Source: Aquaticitalea lipolytica (GTDB lineage Bacteria > Bacteroidota > Bacteroidia > Flavobacteriales > Flavobacteriaceae). Taken from it: a stretch of DNA of 64,000 nt. Shown piece after piece: positions 36,068-44,719 of the stretch (position 1 is the stretch's first letter; each line of letters begins with the position of its first letter). Where the stretch lies: positions 124,001 to 188,000 of the forward strand of contig NZ_BMIC01000001.1 in assembly GCF_014641635.1 (NCBI RefSeq). The letters are read 5' to 3'. Both the position numbers and the translations under genes were made by a program. The notes beneath the pieces were generated by a model. It was given only the letters and a program-made list of their open reading frames with translations. It made no database searches and was not told where the DNA came from.

Positions 36068-37537
36068 TCACTTTACTAGAGTTATTGAACCCTTTTTTGG
36101 TTTTTGACCTTGTTTAGTAATAATATAGTAGTAAACTAAATTCACACTACTTAAATTTATTTGACTTTCTGGCCAGTTATTTTGATAATCATTTGTTTGA
36201 AAAACAATTTTTCCTTGACTAGAGTAAATTGTTACTTCTGTATTTGTTCCTGCTGAATACTCTAAAGGAATAACCCAAGTATCATTAGTTCCATCTCCAT
36301 TTGGGCTAATTAGATTATGTATATTAGTAACATTAATTGGCTCACTAATAGAAAAAGTATACTCTGTTGAAACAATACATCCTGTAGTTTGGCTTATAAT
36401 TACTTCATAATTACCAAACTCTGTTGCTTCAAAAGTGTTACTAGTTTCATTTACTAATAAACTACCATTGTAATACCATTGGAATTCTGGATTTGTTGCA
36501 TCATGTGTAACTATAACAGTTAGTGATTCTCCTTGTAACATAGTATTTGTTTCTTGAACATTTATTGAACTTGTAAAACCTTCACTCACTAAATCAATAG
36601 TGCCAGAAGCTTGACAGCTTCCTAAATCTATCTGTACTGAATATGTACCAGATTCATCTGTTTGGTACATTTGGCTGGTAGCATTTTGTATAATAACTCC
36701 ATTTTTGTACCATTGGTAACTGTTTCCTCCTATAGTGCTTAAAGTTGTTAACCCTTCGCTAGAGCAAAATGGATTACCAAGGCTTGAGGCTATGGTGACA
36801 TCTGCTTGTCCAGAAGTAGCCTCGCTTATTGTAACTCGATTAGAAAATGAGTTTGAAGTACATGTTCCATAATTAGTTCTAACAAAGTATGTTCCTTCTT
36901 GACTTACAGATAATGTATTACCAGAAGCTACAAATACAGATGTTGTTGGTCCAGTTTCTCTATACCAATTAAATGTAAGCGATGGATAGTTTAATGGAGA
37001 ATCGTTTGAGCCATTTCCAGGGTTATCTATAGTTAATAAATAGCTTCCTCCTGTACAATAAGCGCCTGTAGACACTAAATTATTAATTGAGAATGGGCTA
37101 TCTTGAATTTTATAATATGCAGCAAAAACAGCAGACCCAGAACTAGTAGCAACTGGTGCTGTACTTTTTATTCTTAATCTATATCCTTCACCAGCAGTTG
37201 TAGTTGGTAAAGCAAAACTTAATGTAGCTGGAGAAGTAGTAACTGCTCCCGGATTTGATGTAAAAACTACTGTTGTATTTGAAAAACTTCCAGCAGAATC
37301 TGACATTTCAATTATAAACTGATTTGAAGCATTTAATGCTGATTCTGGAGAGAATACAAATGTTACATTATATGTATTAAAAGAAGCATTTGCGCAAGCC
37401 TGGCTAAAGCCTAAGCTAGGCGAACCAATAACTATTTGAGCATTTGTGTGTTCTGAAAAAAGAAGTACAAAAAAACTAAATATTATTAAAATTTTATTAG
37501 ATAAGTAATTTTTCTCCATACATTTTTTTATTGTCAA
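36068..37537 (-). CDS. Ig-like type-B T9SS cargo protein
   Basis: 489 residues (or 483 if the start is the internal ATG at 37519, which gives a better signal peptide: MEKNYLSNKILIIFSFF). Beta-rich Ig-like modules contain FNWYRETG, YQWYKNGVIIQN and FQWYYNGSLL, each with the conserved Trp. The C-terminal domain from LISPNGDGTNDTW to KKGSITLVK is a type-B (CHU_C-like) sorting signal. It precedes the barrel-coil-SPOR gene by 1 bp, so the two are probably co-transcribed and functionally linked at the surface. Confidence 0.87.
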   Translation of the reverse strand: MTIKKCMEKNYLSNKILIIFSFFVLLFSEHTNAQIVIGSPSLGFSQACANASFNTYNVTFVFSPESALNASNQFIIEMSDSAGSFSNTTVVFTSNPGAVTTSPATLSFALPTTTAGEGYRLRIKSTAPVATSSGSAVFAAYYKIQDSPFSINNLVSTGAYCTGGSYLLTIDNPGNGSNDSPLNYPSLTFNWYRETGPTTSVFVASGNTLSVSQEGTYFVRTNYGTCTSNSFSNRVTISEATSGQADVTIASSLGNPFCSSEGLTTLSTIGGNSYQWYKNGVIIQNATSQMYQTDESGTYSVQIDLGSCQASGTIDLVSEGFTSSINVQETNTMLQGESLTVIVTHDATNPEFQWYYNGSLLVNETSNTFEATEFGNYEVIISQTTGCIVSTEYTFSISEPINVTNIHNLISPNGDGTNDTWVIPLEYSAGTNTEVTIYSSQGKIVFQTNDYQNNWPESQINLSSVNLVYYYIITKQGQKPKKGSITLVK

Positions 37538-37626
37538 TTCTGAATCATTTTAAAAATTCAGATATATACTTTTAATACAAAATGATAAACTTTAAGGTAA
37601 TTCCTTAATGAGACTTTGCGTATTAA

Positions 37627-38940
37627 TTAGTCTTCAGGATCGAAGTCATTTGAAGCAATAATTTTATTAATTCGCAATCTAAAATCTGGGCGCTTTGAGT
37701 TTTTTAAATCAATAAAAGTTTCAGAATCGTCTGCTTTAGAATACACATTAAAAAATGCTCTATTACCATACCAGTTTTCTAAGTCTTCATTATTGGCATT
37801 GTCTTTAACAAAAATATTACCATTACAATTGTTGAAGTACATTTCAGTAAATTTTATCTTTTCTAAATTTTGACTGTTAACTGTAATATTATTGTCAAGA
37901 ATAACGGCAGGATTAAAACCAGATATTACACTTTTATTCATAACTAAAGAAGCATCTTTAGCTATATACAAAGCTTCTTTTACCAAGCCAACTTTTATGT
38001 CTGATGCTAAATCGTCACTAACATTAACTAACGTTAAGTTTTCTGCTTTGACGAAAGTTCCTTTCTTAGTTAAATCGGCTTCTTCTTTTTTATCATAAGA
38101 AGCAATATGCATACATTTAGAACCATCTGAACTTGACACATATGGAGATCTAATAGCTAATGAATTAAAAATATTACTTTGAGTTCCTTCATTAAAAACA
38201 TAATCGTTTCTATTTGACCTAAATGAAATCATTTTTGTTAAGTTAACTACTCCACCCAATACATTAAATGCGTTTCCTTCACAATAGCTAACCATTACAT
38301 TTTCTATAATAGTTTTGTTTCCTACACCTGCAAGTGTTAGTGCATTAAAGTAGCCGTAACTTTTAGTTCTTTTTCCAGCAAACTCAATTCTAACATATTT
38401 TAAAATTCCTGAATTACTTTTTGGATTTTCTCCACCGTAACTTATATTTTTATATGAAGAAGGGTTTAAGCCAAAGTTTACTGCAGCTTCATTTCCAAAT
38501 TTGTTTATTGGTGCATCACCAAGAATAAAAATTCCTCCCCAATCACCTGGCTTCTTTACACTTCTGTTAGACGTAAAAATAATTGGGTCTGTTTCTAAAC
38601 CATCTGCAATAATTGTAGCGCCTTTACTTACTGTTAAAGTTCCATTTGTTTTAAAGTCACCCAAAATAACTGTACCAGGCTCTATAGTAAGTGTAGTACT
38701 ATCTGTAACAAAAACATTACCCAACAATAAGTAGGTATCCTTTTTATATAATTTTGTGTCTTTAGATATGTTACCGCTTAATATTTGAGTAGGTTCGCGA
38801 TAATCAACTGAACTTGGCTTAAACTCAGTCCATGAATTTAGCCAATTATTAGATCCAACTATGCCTTTTTCTTGTTGTGCAAATACATTGCCAACCATTA
38901 AGAGCATTAAACATATAATAATCTGAGTATAATTTTTCAT
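37627..38940 (-). CDS. Secreted parallel beta-helix protein, function unknown
   Basis: 437 residues with signal peptide (about 1-21). The middle (DSTTLTIEPGTVILGDFK, GDWGGIFILGDAP, LKYVRIEFAG) has the periodic short-strand pattern of right-handed parallel beta-helices and of 'multidrug transporter'-labelled secreted proteins in Bacteroidota. No type-A or type-B sorting tag is recognisable at the end (NKIIASNDFDPED), so export beyond the periplasm is uncertain. A promoter with TTG and TATGTTTG elements lies upstream. Confidence 0.75.
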   Translation of the reverse strand: MKNYTQIIICLMLLMVGNVFAQQEKGIVGSNNWLNSWTEFKPSSVDYREPTQILSGNISKDTKLYKKDTYLLLGNVFVTDSTTLTIEPGTVILGDFKTNGTLTVSKGATIIADGLETDPIIFTSNRSVKKPGDWGGIFILGDAPINKFGNEAAVNFGLNPSSYKNISYGGENPKSNSGILKYVRIEFAGKRTKSYGYFNALTLAGVGNKTIIENVMVSYCEGNAFNVLGGVVNLTKMISFRSNRNDYVFNEGTQSNIFNSLAIRSPYVSSSDGSKCMHIASYDKKEEADLTKKGTFVKAENLTLVNVSDDLASDIKVGLVKEALYIAKDASLVMNKSVISGFNPAVILDNNITVNSQNLEKIKFTEMYFNNCNGNIFVKDNANNEDLENWYGNRAFFNVYSKADDSETFIDLKNSKRPDFRLRINKIIASNDFDPED

Positions 38941-38984
38941 AGTAGGTTTTTAATATTAGATTTTGGGGTTCATTATATTAGAGT

Positions 38985-39015
38985 CAAACATAAACATAAA
39001 TCCTACGAAATACAA
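38985..39015 (-). promoter_or_regulatory. Putative promoter of the beta-helix gene
   Basis: On the minus strand TTG (39015-39013) and TATGTTTG (38992-38985) are 20 bp apart, fitting the Bacteroidota TTG-N17-23-TAnnTTTG consensus. The -7 box is 44 bp before the start codon at 38940. Confidence 0.5.
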
Positions 39016-39024
39016 ATAATATCG

Positions 39025-39052
39025 TTGAAATACAATGTTTTATATATCTTTG
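39025..39052 (+). promoter_or_regulatory. Putative plus-strand promoter in an intergenic gap
   Basis: TTG (39025-39027), 17 bp, then TATCTTTG (39045-39052) on the plus strand. No annotated plus-strand gene follows; the hairpin at 39155-39178 would end a transcript of about 120 nt. Confidence 0.35.
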
Positions 39053-39154
39053 TATTATATTTCTTACAATTATATATAAAAAATAAAAAAGTTGATAGAA
39101 ATATTAACAGAATTAGTAGGAAAATGGCTAAATGAAAGGGTTATTGAACAAAAA

Positions 39155-39178
39155 AAATCTGATGAAAACATCAGATTT
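39155..39178 (-). terminator. Intrinsic terminator after the gene at 39223
   Basis: Stem AAATCTGATG (39155-39164) with CATCAGATTT (39169-39178), loop AAAA. Read on the minus strand it is followed by a run of eight T, which suits the gene ending at 39223. On the plus strand the T tract is weaker. Confidence 0.8.
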
Positions 39179-39222
39179 TATTTTATAAAGTGTAGAATTT
39201 TAGTTCTAAAAACTTAATAGAT

Positions 39223-39675
39223 TTAGTATTTATTAAACTCGTTATAAGTATGAAGTGATTTAAGAGTTTCTTCATAAAATAAAATCGCAGCAATCAGATT
39301 AGATTTATCAGAGTATGGTAATATTTTTTTCTGAAACTCAATTGTACTTTCAAAATAAACAGTTGTAGCTTGTATATTATCTTCTAATGCTTTTCTATTT
39401 TCTTTTGAGTCAGGGATTCCTAAAGTAGTCATAGATACACCTGGTTTTGTAGCAAAAGCTATATTAGGTAATATTTTAACTATAACTTCAATTCTCTCAT
39501 TATACAATACAAGTAATTCTCCTTTTGGCATTTTTTCTAATTCATCACGATCGTGATATTTAGCAATAGATACTTTACCAGTAATGATGCTTTGAGCTTC
39601 ATTCTTATTTTGAGCAAATCCAATGCCTGTAAGTAGGAGAAAACTAAAACTGAATAATATAAATTTAACTTTCAT
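39223..39675 (-). CDS. Small exported protein, function unknown
   Basis: 150 residues with a clear signal peptide (about 1-21, ending GFAQ). The mature part is helical and charged, with ELEKMPKGELLVLYNERIEVIVKILPNIAF. I do not recognise a family. In the ancestral chromosome it probably lay just downstream of mnmE, because the inserted element ends 158 bp upstream of its start. Confidence 0.65.
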   Translation of the reverse strand: MKVKFILFSFSFLLLTGIGFAQNKNEAQSIITGKVSIAKYHDRDELEKMPKGELLVLYNERIEVIVKILPNIAFATKPGVSMTTLGIPDSKENRKALEDNIQATTVYFESTIEFQKKILPYSDKSNLIAAILFYEETLKSLHTYNEFNKY

Positions 39676-39832
39676 ATTTATGATTTAAGGGGTCATAAAC
39701 GCAAATTTATGTAATTAAACGAAAAAAACAAGCGTTTTGTCGATTTTTTTATAAAATAGAGAATATTTTTTATCGATTAATAAAAAATATTTTTGTTATT
39801 AATTAAAAATCATTGTGTTATAAAATTGAAAA

Positions 39833-39847
39833 TTACTTTCCAATACA
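39833..39847 (-). repeat. Distal attachment site (mnmE 3'-end remnant)
   Basis: TTACTTTCCAATACA. Read on the minus strand it encodes YCIGK-stop in frame, matching FCIGK-stop of the intact mnmE; 13 of 15 bases agree with 60369-60383. Upstream codons (LVK) do not match MnmE, so the repeat is confined to the extreme 3' end. Confidence 0.75.
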
Positions 39848-39883
39848 ATATTTAACTAACCCTATATTCATTGGTGTTGTAGC

Positions 39884-39898
39884 ATTTGGGCAACAAAT
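39884..39898 (+). repeat. Integrase arm-type repeat, distal copy
   Basis: ATTTGGGCAACAAAT, identical to 60229-60243 at the other end of the element. A related AGCAACAAAC follows at 39931-39940. Position next to the attachment site suggests integrase arm-binding sites. Confidence 0.55.
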
Positions 39899-39973
39899 GG
39901 GAAACAAAAAACACAAAATAAGAGAAGATTAGCAACAAACATTAATAATGTTAATTACAAATATAGCATAAAA

Positions 39974-39998
39974 AAAACCACTCATAAAGAGTGGTTTT
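39974..39998 (-). terminator. Intrinsic terminator after the gene at 40019
   Basis: AAAACCACTC (39974-39983) pairs with GAGTGGTTTT (39989-39998) around ATAAA. On the minus strand it is followed by a T-run, 20 bp after the stop codon of 40019-40660. Confidence 0.85.
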
Positions 39999-40018
39999 CA
40001 TACATAAAACACCAAGCA

Positions 40019-40660
40019 TTAATTAGCTGTTCCAGAGCCTAAATAAGTACTGTTTGATACTTGACTACCATCGGCAGTGATAAATGCCATAAATAGCTCC
40101 ACTGTATCTCCTGCGTAGGTTGTTGGGATAGCAACAATTTGACTTCCTACTGTTCTGTCTGCTCCATCAGTCAAAGAAATAGATTCTTTCTTTAATGGAT
40201 TGTAAACCAATAACATTGCTTTATCGGTAGCGTTTGCATTACCTTCAGCAGAGTTATCATCCCAGTTAAAAGTTACTTCTCCCGCAGTTGTAAGATCAGT
40301 AGTAGGGTTTAAAGCAGTCGATAAACCTCCTCTACTTACTAAAGCGTTAGCATAATCTACATTGAAGTTTGGCTCAACTCCACCAATAGCATTATTTAAC
40401 ACATAAGACATTGCAGCATTAAATGCCGTCTTTTTAACTGCTAAAAACTTATATCCTTTCTGGATAAAAGGTTTAACAGCTTGAATAAATTCTAAAGTCA
40501 CTGTAAACTTATTTCTTTGGTTTACCTGACCTACAGTTCTTGGATTCGCTACACTTGAAGGTTTAATTCTAATGTAGTCAATTCCTTTCCAGCTTCCACC
40601 GATAATGTTTCCAACCTTACCTGAAAGCCCTCCTAAAATACCTTGAGCAATTTTACCCAT
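40019..40660 (-). CDS. DUF6266-like protein
   Basis: 213 residues. The N-terminal 40 residues (GILGGLSGKVGNIIGGSWKGIDYIR) with a following SVANPRTVGQVNQRNKF match the highly conserved start of the DUF6266 family found in Bacteroidota. The rest is predicted beta-rich (VTFNWDDNS, AMLLVYNPL, VELFMAFITAD). There is no signal peptide. Function is unknown; the family's architecture hints at a phage- or assembly-like particle or structural protein. It is the outermost gene at the distal end of the element and has its own terminator. Confidence 0.72.
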   Translation of the reverse strand: MGKIAQGILGGLSGKVGNIIGGSWKGIDYIRIKPSSVANPRTVGQVNQRNKFTVTLEFIQAVKPFIQKGYKFLAVKKTAFNAAMSYVLNNAIGGVEPNFNVDYANALVSRGGLSTALNPTTDLTTAGEVTFNWDDNSAEGNANATDKAMLLVYNPLKKESISLTDGADRTVGSQIVAIPTTYAGDTVELFMAFITADGSQVSNSTYLGSGTAN

Positions 40661-41020
40661 AACATAAATGATTTAAATGAAACTTACTTTTCTTCGGACT
40701 TGGTACGGACTTAACACGAAGCTGTACCTTCCGCTGAAATATATGGCAAGTTTTATGCTATTCTTTCAATATGGGTTTTGTTGCTTTAGATTGCTTCTTT
40801 TTGCATCAGAAATAAAAAAACAATATTTTTTTTACAAAGAAAAAGAGAAAAAAGAAAGCAGTTCAATTGATGACGTGGACATACTGTCAAGTTTTTTGGA
40901 AAAAATATTGCTACACAAAATGACTACAGCAGGATATGCCTAAAGTTGGCTGCAAAATTTTTTTCAAAACCCGTAGGGCTTGAACTTTATAGTATGATAG
41001 CGGTGGATGTAGGAAGGCAT
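40661..41020. other. 360-bp gap without a supported gene
   Basis: A plus-strand frame of 88 codons lies here (40677-40943), but its hydrophobic, aromatic-rich translation has no family look and there is no promoter. I see no RNA gene. The gap presumably holds the promoter of the DUF6266-like gene, although no clear -7 box was found. Confidence 0.4.
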
Positions 41021-41749
41021 CTAACTTTGCAACCTTTTTGCTTCTTCCTTATCTAAATATGGATGTTTAAGGCGTTCGTACATTAATTGTCTTAATGGTA
41101 AAGTTTCTTCGGTTGGATAGGCATTAAAGTAATTATACATTGCAATTGCCATATGCTTTGTAAAACGATTATATTTTTTAATTGGAATGAAATAAAGGCC
41201 ATTCAAATTTTCAAACTTATAGAGGATGCCTTGTAAGGCTAAATTATTGTTCTTCAATTTATAAGCCAAATAGAAACTATTATTTGATAAATCTACCTCA
41301 TCAATATGTTTGAAATTATCAACTATTAAATCTAAATCAAAATTTTCCCTGAATTTCCAATGCCTACCGTTTTTTCTCTTATGAATCAATTTATCTTCTG
41401 CTTCATCAGATGTGACAAACGTATTAACTATAAACTTATTCTTTTTTAATTTACCAAGATTGGTTTTTGAGGATAGAATTAAATCAACAATACTGTGCTT
41501 ATAAAATGTATCAAAACGATTTAAGAAAAGAAAAAACCGAAAGGCCGACATTGTAAAAATAAAGTTTCTTCTTTTTGCACCAGGTACATTAATATTATCG
41601 TCCGTGAGATGAATATTGAACTCTTTTCTTTTATTATCAAAACCAATTGATAGGTGTTCTCCTTTATTCAAAGTAGGTGCATTCAGGATAAAACCATTTT
41701 CATCAGAATAATTAAAACGTAAAAAAAGTTTTTTTAAATCTTCAATCAT
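41021..41749 (-). CDS. Hypothetical cytosolic protein of the element
   Basis: 242 residues, basic and aromatic-rich, with no signal peptide or membrane segment. Notable runs are FIFTMSAFRFFLFLNRFDTFYKH and GLYFIPIKKYNRFTKHMAIAMYNYF. I do not recognise a family. Codon use and length look like a real gene. The next upstream sequence is the GC-rich hairpin region, so it may be linked to element maintenance or transfer (inference). Confidence 0.6.
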   Translation of the reverse strand: MIEDLKKLFLRFNYSDENGFILNAPTLNKGEHLSIGFDNKRKEFNIHLTDDNINVPGAKRRNFIFTMSAFRFFLFLNRFDTFYKHSIVDLILSSKTNLGKLKKNKFIVNTFVTSDEAEDKLIHKRKNGRHWKFRENFDLDLIVDNFKHIDEVDLSNNSFYLAYKLKNNNLALQGILYKFENLNGLYFIPIKKYNRFTKHMAIAMYNYFNAYPTEETLPLRQLMYERLKHPYLDKEEAKRLQS

Positions 41750-41824
41750 TCTACAAAGTTACTATTATTCTTTCGAGCAGGTAATCTAAAAGGCGCGAGC
41801 CGGCTGCGAGATGAGCAAGGGTGT

Positions 41825-41896
41825 TGTGGTAATAGCACGTTGCATTTTTTTTGCATAAGTGCGTACCACAGCAACGGTTTGCCGCAAGGGTGGCGG
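41825..41896. other. GC-rich hairpin cluster in a gene-free stretch
   Basis: TGTGGTA (41825-41831) pairs with TACCACA (41864-41870). Inside it GCAC (41835-41838) pairs with GTGC (41859-41862), around TGCA-T8-TGCA. Directly after comes CCGC/GCGG (41882-41885 / 41893-41896). The flanks 41790-41820 are much richer in GC than the rest of the window. Together with 42307-42526 this occupies the 790-bp stretch 41750-42539 without a convincing gene. A transfer origin or a remnant of lost mobilisation genes is possible. Confidence 0.5.
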
Positions 41897-42306
41897 ATTT
41901 TTTGATTCTTATTATTAAATCAGAAGGATTTTTATTGGTAGTTCAAAATAGTAATGTTTAGGCAAGTGCAAGGATTGAAGGAAGCAATGGAAGGTTTTGG
42001 AATAGTTTTCATTTAAGGTTTGCCGTATTTGAAACGAAGTAATGAAGTTGAGGAAATGCCATATTTGAAGGAAAATATGATTTGAATTTAGTTGAAGGCA
42101 AACCGTAATGTAGAAACTATGTGTGGTGGATGTAATTGCTGACTGAATGAGTTGCTCTTGTGTACTGCTTGCGAAATAGGATAATCCGCAGTATTCATTG
42201 AAGTTCAAGTTTTCTAAAAAATCAAGAAGTAAAATTCAATAATCTCATATTCTTAATAGCACTGCGGTTATCTTATTTGCAAACTTGGGACGTTCAAAAA
42301 ATGTGA

Positions 42307-42526
42307 CACCCGTAGACCCACATACTTTATTAAAGCAAATGTTATGGAATTGTGTAATTTCAATTAATACACTAAACAATCTATTGAAGCGAAATTATAT
42401 GTGGGTTTTGCCCGAAGCGACCCGCAGGCTCGCATAACATTAAGTAGCGGTTGCCCCTTAATAATTTCTAACAGCACAACGTGCTGACCTTATTGGGATT
42501 TTAAGGGGCAAAAGTAGCTACGGGTG
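42307..42526. ncRNA. Candidate structured RNA or DNA element: five nested/crossing inverted repeats
   Basis: Perfect pairs: CACCCGTAG 42307-42315 with 42518-42526; ACCCACATA 42316-42324 with 42398-42406; AATGTTATG 42338-42346 with 42433-42441; TTGCCCCTTAA 42451-42461 with 42501-42511; CAGCAC 42472-42477 with GTGCTG 42481-42486. Pairs two and three cross (pseudoknot order), and the first pair closes the whole 220 bp. This much exact complementarity in a gene-free stretch is unlikely by chance. Strand and nature (RNA, oriT or recombination site) are unknown; 'ncRNA' is a placeholder. Confidence 0.45.
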
Positions 42527-42539
42527 AGGAAGGCGAGTA

Positions 42540-42782
42540 ATGTGTGAAATAAAACAAATAAATAGTACCAACGAGGACGTGTCGCCGCAGTTGCACTATT
42601 TATGGTATATGCAAGCCCTTTTAACTTGTGAGCATTTTGATTGTGAGATTGTCGATTACTACGTAATGACGATATATAAACAAACTGGCTTGCAGATATG
42701 TTTTATGGAACTAAATGGAACAACTGACGAACACCTTATTACCTGCTCACGGATTATGATGACTTTACTGAATATAAATTAA
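42540..42782 (+). CDS. Small hypothetical protein after the structured element
   Basis: 80 residues, Cys- and Met-rich (five Cys), no known motif. The start codon lies 14 bp after the closing arm of the inverted-repeat element and is preceded by a purine-rich GAGGAAGGCGAG run. It could be a real small gene controlled by that structure or a chance frame. No promoter seen. Confidence 0.35.
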   Translation: MCEIKQINSTNEDVSPQLHYLWYMQALLTCEHFDCEIVDYYVMTIYKQTGLQICFMELNGTTDEHLITCSRIMMTLLNIN

Positions 42783-42933
42783 AAACAGAATATGTATTTA
42801 TTTCGTTAATCTATCTTTTTTCCAATTACTAACAAATAATTGTAAAAGCTATAAATAATATTAGGCAATTTATAGAGTACGTAAGTTATAAATCATAATT
42901 TGGAAACACGCTGTTCAACTTATTTATATCAAA

Positions 42934-44667
42934 TTAACTTGCACAACAACTCAATTTAGAAACATCCTTACCAAAAGTAATGGCTGCCAGTTTAACAGCT
43001 TCTCCCAAAGTCAAGTATGGATAAAAACTTTCAGCCAAATCTTTTACTGTAATTCCAAATTTAATAGCCATACTTAATTGTTGGATGAGTTCACCACCTT
43101 CTGGTGCTATTACTCTTGCTCCAATTAATTTATCCGTTTCCGTATTACGAATCAACTTTATAAATCCTCTGGTATCTTGTGCAGCTAAAGCTCTTGGTAC
43201 ATGTGTTAGATCTAATTTTGATACTTCAAAAGGAATGCCTCTTGATTCAGCTTCAATTTCATCCATACCTGCTCCCGCAATTTGAGGGTCTGTAAATACT
43301 ACCCAAGGTAATGATGCATAATCTACACTTTGTTTTGATAATGAAAATGCATTATTAACGGCTGTACTGCCTTCGGTTGCTGCTGTATACACAAATGGCG
43401 GTGTATTAGTGACATCACCAGCTGCATAAATATTGGAAATATTAGTTTCCATTTTTTCATTAACCACAATATGCCCTCTTTCTGATAATTTTAGGTCTAT
43501 TTTTTTTAGACCTAATTTAGACGTGTTTGGCGTGGTTCCTGTAGCAACAACAATATGTCCTTTTTCAACAATTTGTGTTGTAGAACCATCAGGACAGTTA
43601 CAATGAATAATAGTATCGTTGCCCTCTTTTTCAAATTTAAAAGCTCTAAAATTTGGAAGAATTTCAATCCCTTCACTTTTCATTTGTTCAACTAAAACAT
43701 CAGTAATGTCTTCGGTTTGACTTCGTAAAGGCCTATCGGTAAATTCTATGATACGTACTTTTACTCCTAAACGATTATATGCCATTGCCATTTCCAATCC
43801 GATATAACCTGCGCCCATTATGGTCAAGCTTTTGGGTTTTTCTTCCAAATCGAATAAGGACACATTAGTTAAATACCCAACTTCATTTAATCCTTCAATA
43901 TTTGGAATATTCGTGGTTGCACCTGTTGCTATAACAACGTTTGTTGCAGTGTATGTGTCTTTACCATCAACAATAATGGTGTTGTTATTTACAAATTCTG
44001 CCCATCCTTTTAGCATCGTTAAGTTTTCAAAATCACTCACAACATCCATATACTTTTGCTGTTGCAGGGCTGCAACCAATGCTTTTTTGTCTTTTATTAT
44101 TTGAGCAAAATCAATGTCAGCACCTTTTGGTTTTATTCCTGCAAAATTAGAATGTGTTGTATGGTAAGCCGTTTCAGCCGCACGGATTAAATTTTTGGAA
44201 GGTACACAGCCAACATTAACACAAGTGCCACCAAAATCTAATCCACCATTAACCATTAGTGTTGTGAGTCCTAAACTTTCAGCTTTTATGGCTGCTGAAA
44301 ATGCAGCAGAACCACCTCCAATTACGATTAAATCGAATTGATTTTTTCCTTTGTTGGACGCTTTATCTGTCGTGCTATCCGAAATTGAATCACAACAATC
44401 CTCTTTTTCATTGCCTTTAACAACCGTATACTTACCAATGCTATTTACAGCGTTAATCAATTCCTCTTTATTCAACTTGGCAGTATCAAAAGTAAATTCT
44501 CCTTTACCAGTTTCGTGGTTCACAGAACTGATTAGAATACCATCTTTTTTATTGATATCCTTTTCGATATGTAATGAACAGCCACTACAGGTCATTCCTT
44601 CTATCTGTAATGAAACAGTTTCTGTTTTTTGAGATAACTCGTTTTTCTTTTTAAATAAATTCTTCAT
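42934..44667 (-). CDS. merA: Mercuric reductase with N-terminal HMA domain
   Basis: 577 residues. The N-terminal HMA domain has GMTCSGCS (Cys pair). The flavoprotein reductase core has GGGSAAFSAAIKAE for FAD, the redox motif GGTCVNVGCVPSKN, NADPH-binding GAGYIGLEMA, and the C-terminal vicinal cysteines LSCCAS that hand Hg(II) to the active site. All hallmarks of an active MerA that reduces Hg(II) to volatile Hg(0) are present. It is the last gene of the second mer transcription unit, 52 bp after merB. Confidence 0.96.
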   Translation of the reverse strand: MKNLFKKKNELSQKTETVSLQIEGMTCSGCSLHIEKDINKKDGILISSVNHETGKGEFTFDTAKLNKEELINAVNSIGKYTVVKGNEKEDCCDSISDSTTDKASNKGKNQFDLIVIGGGSAAFSAAIKAESLGLTTLMVNGGLDFGGTCVNVGCVPSKNLIRAAETAYHTTHSNFAGIKPKGADIDFAQIIKDKKALVAALQQQKYMDVVSDFENLTMLKGWAEFVNNNTIIVDGKDTYTATNVVIATGATTNIPNIEGLNEVGYLTNVSLFDLEEKPKSLTIMGAGYIGLEMAMAYNRLGVKVRIIEFTDRPLRSQTEDITDVLVEQMKSEGIEILPNFRAFKFEKEGNDTIIHCNCPDGSTTQIVEKGHIVVATGTTPNTSKLGLKKIDLKLSERGHIVVNEKMETNISNIYAAGDVTNTPPFVYTAATEGSTAVNNAFSLSKQSVDYASLPWVVFTDPQIAGAGMDEIEAESRGIPFEVSKLDLTHVPRALAAQDTRGFIKLIRNTETDKLIGARVIAPEGGELIQQLSMAIKFGITVKDLAESFYPYLTLGEAVKLAAITFGKDVSKLSCCAS

Positions 44668-44719
44668 ATTAAAAATGATTTGTTTTTATGTGGTGCTTAA
44701 TAAATATAGGTGATTATTT

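Noticed and set aside
40677-40943. Plus-strand frame of 88 codons next to the DUF6266-like gene
   Set aside because: Translation is aromatic/hydrophobic-biased with no domain look, no -7 box is found, and it starts inside the upstream region of the minus-strand gene.
41915-42208. Minus-strand frame of 97 codons
   Set aside because: The translation is low-complexity, His/Phe/Leu-rich, with no motif or promoter; it lies between two inverted-repeat regions and is probably a chance frame.
42307-42526. Integron attC site or CRISPR array as explanation of the inverted repeats
   Set aside because: The GTTATG/CATAAC pair recalls attC ends, but the required RYYYAAC...GTTRRRY layout is not met and no integron integrase is present. 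Spacing is not that of CRISPR repeats, and no cas genes are seen anywhere.
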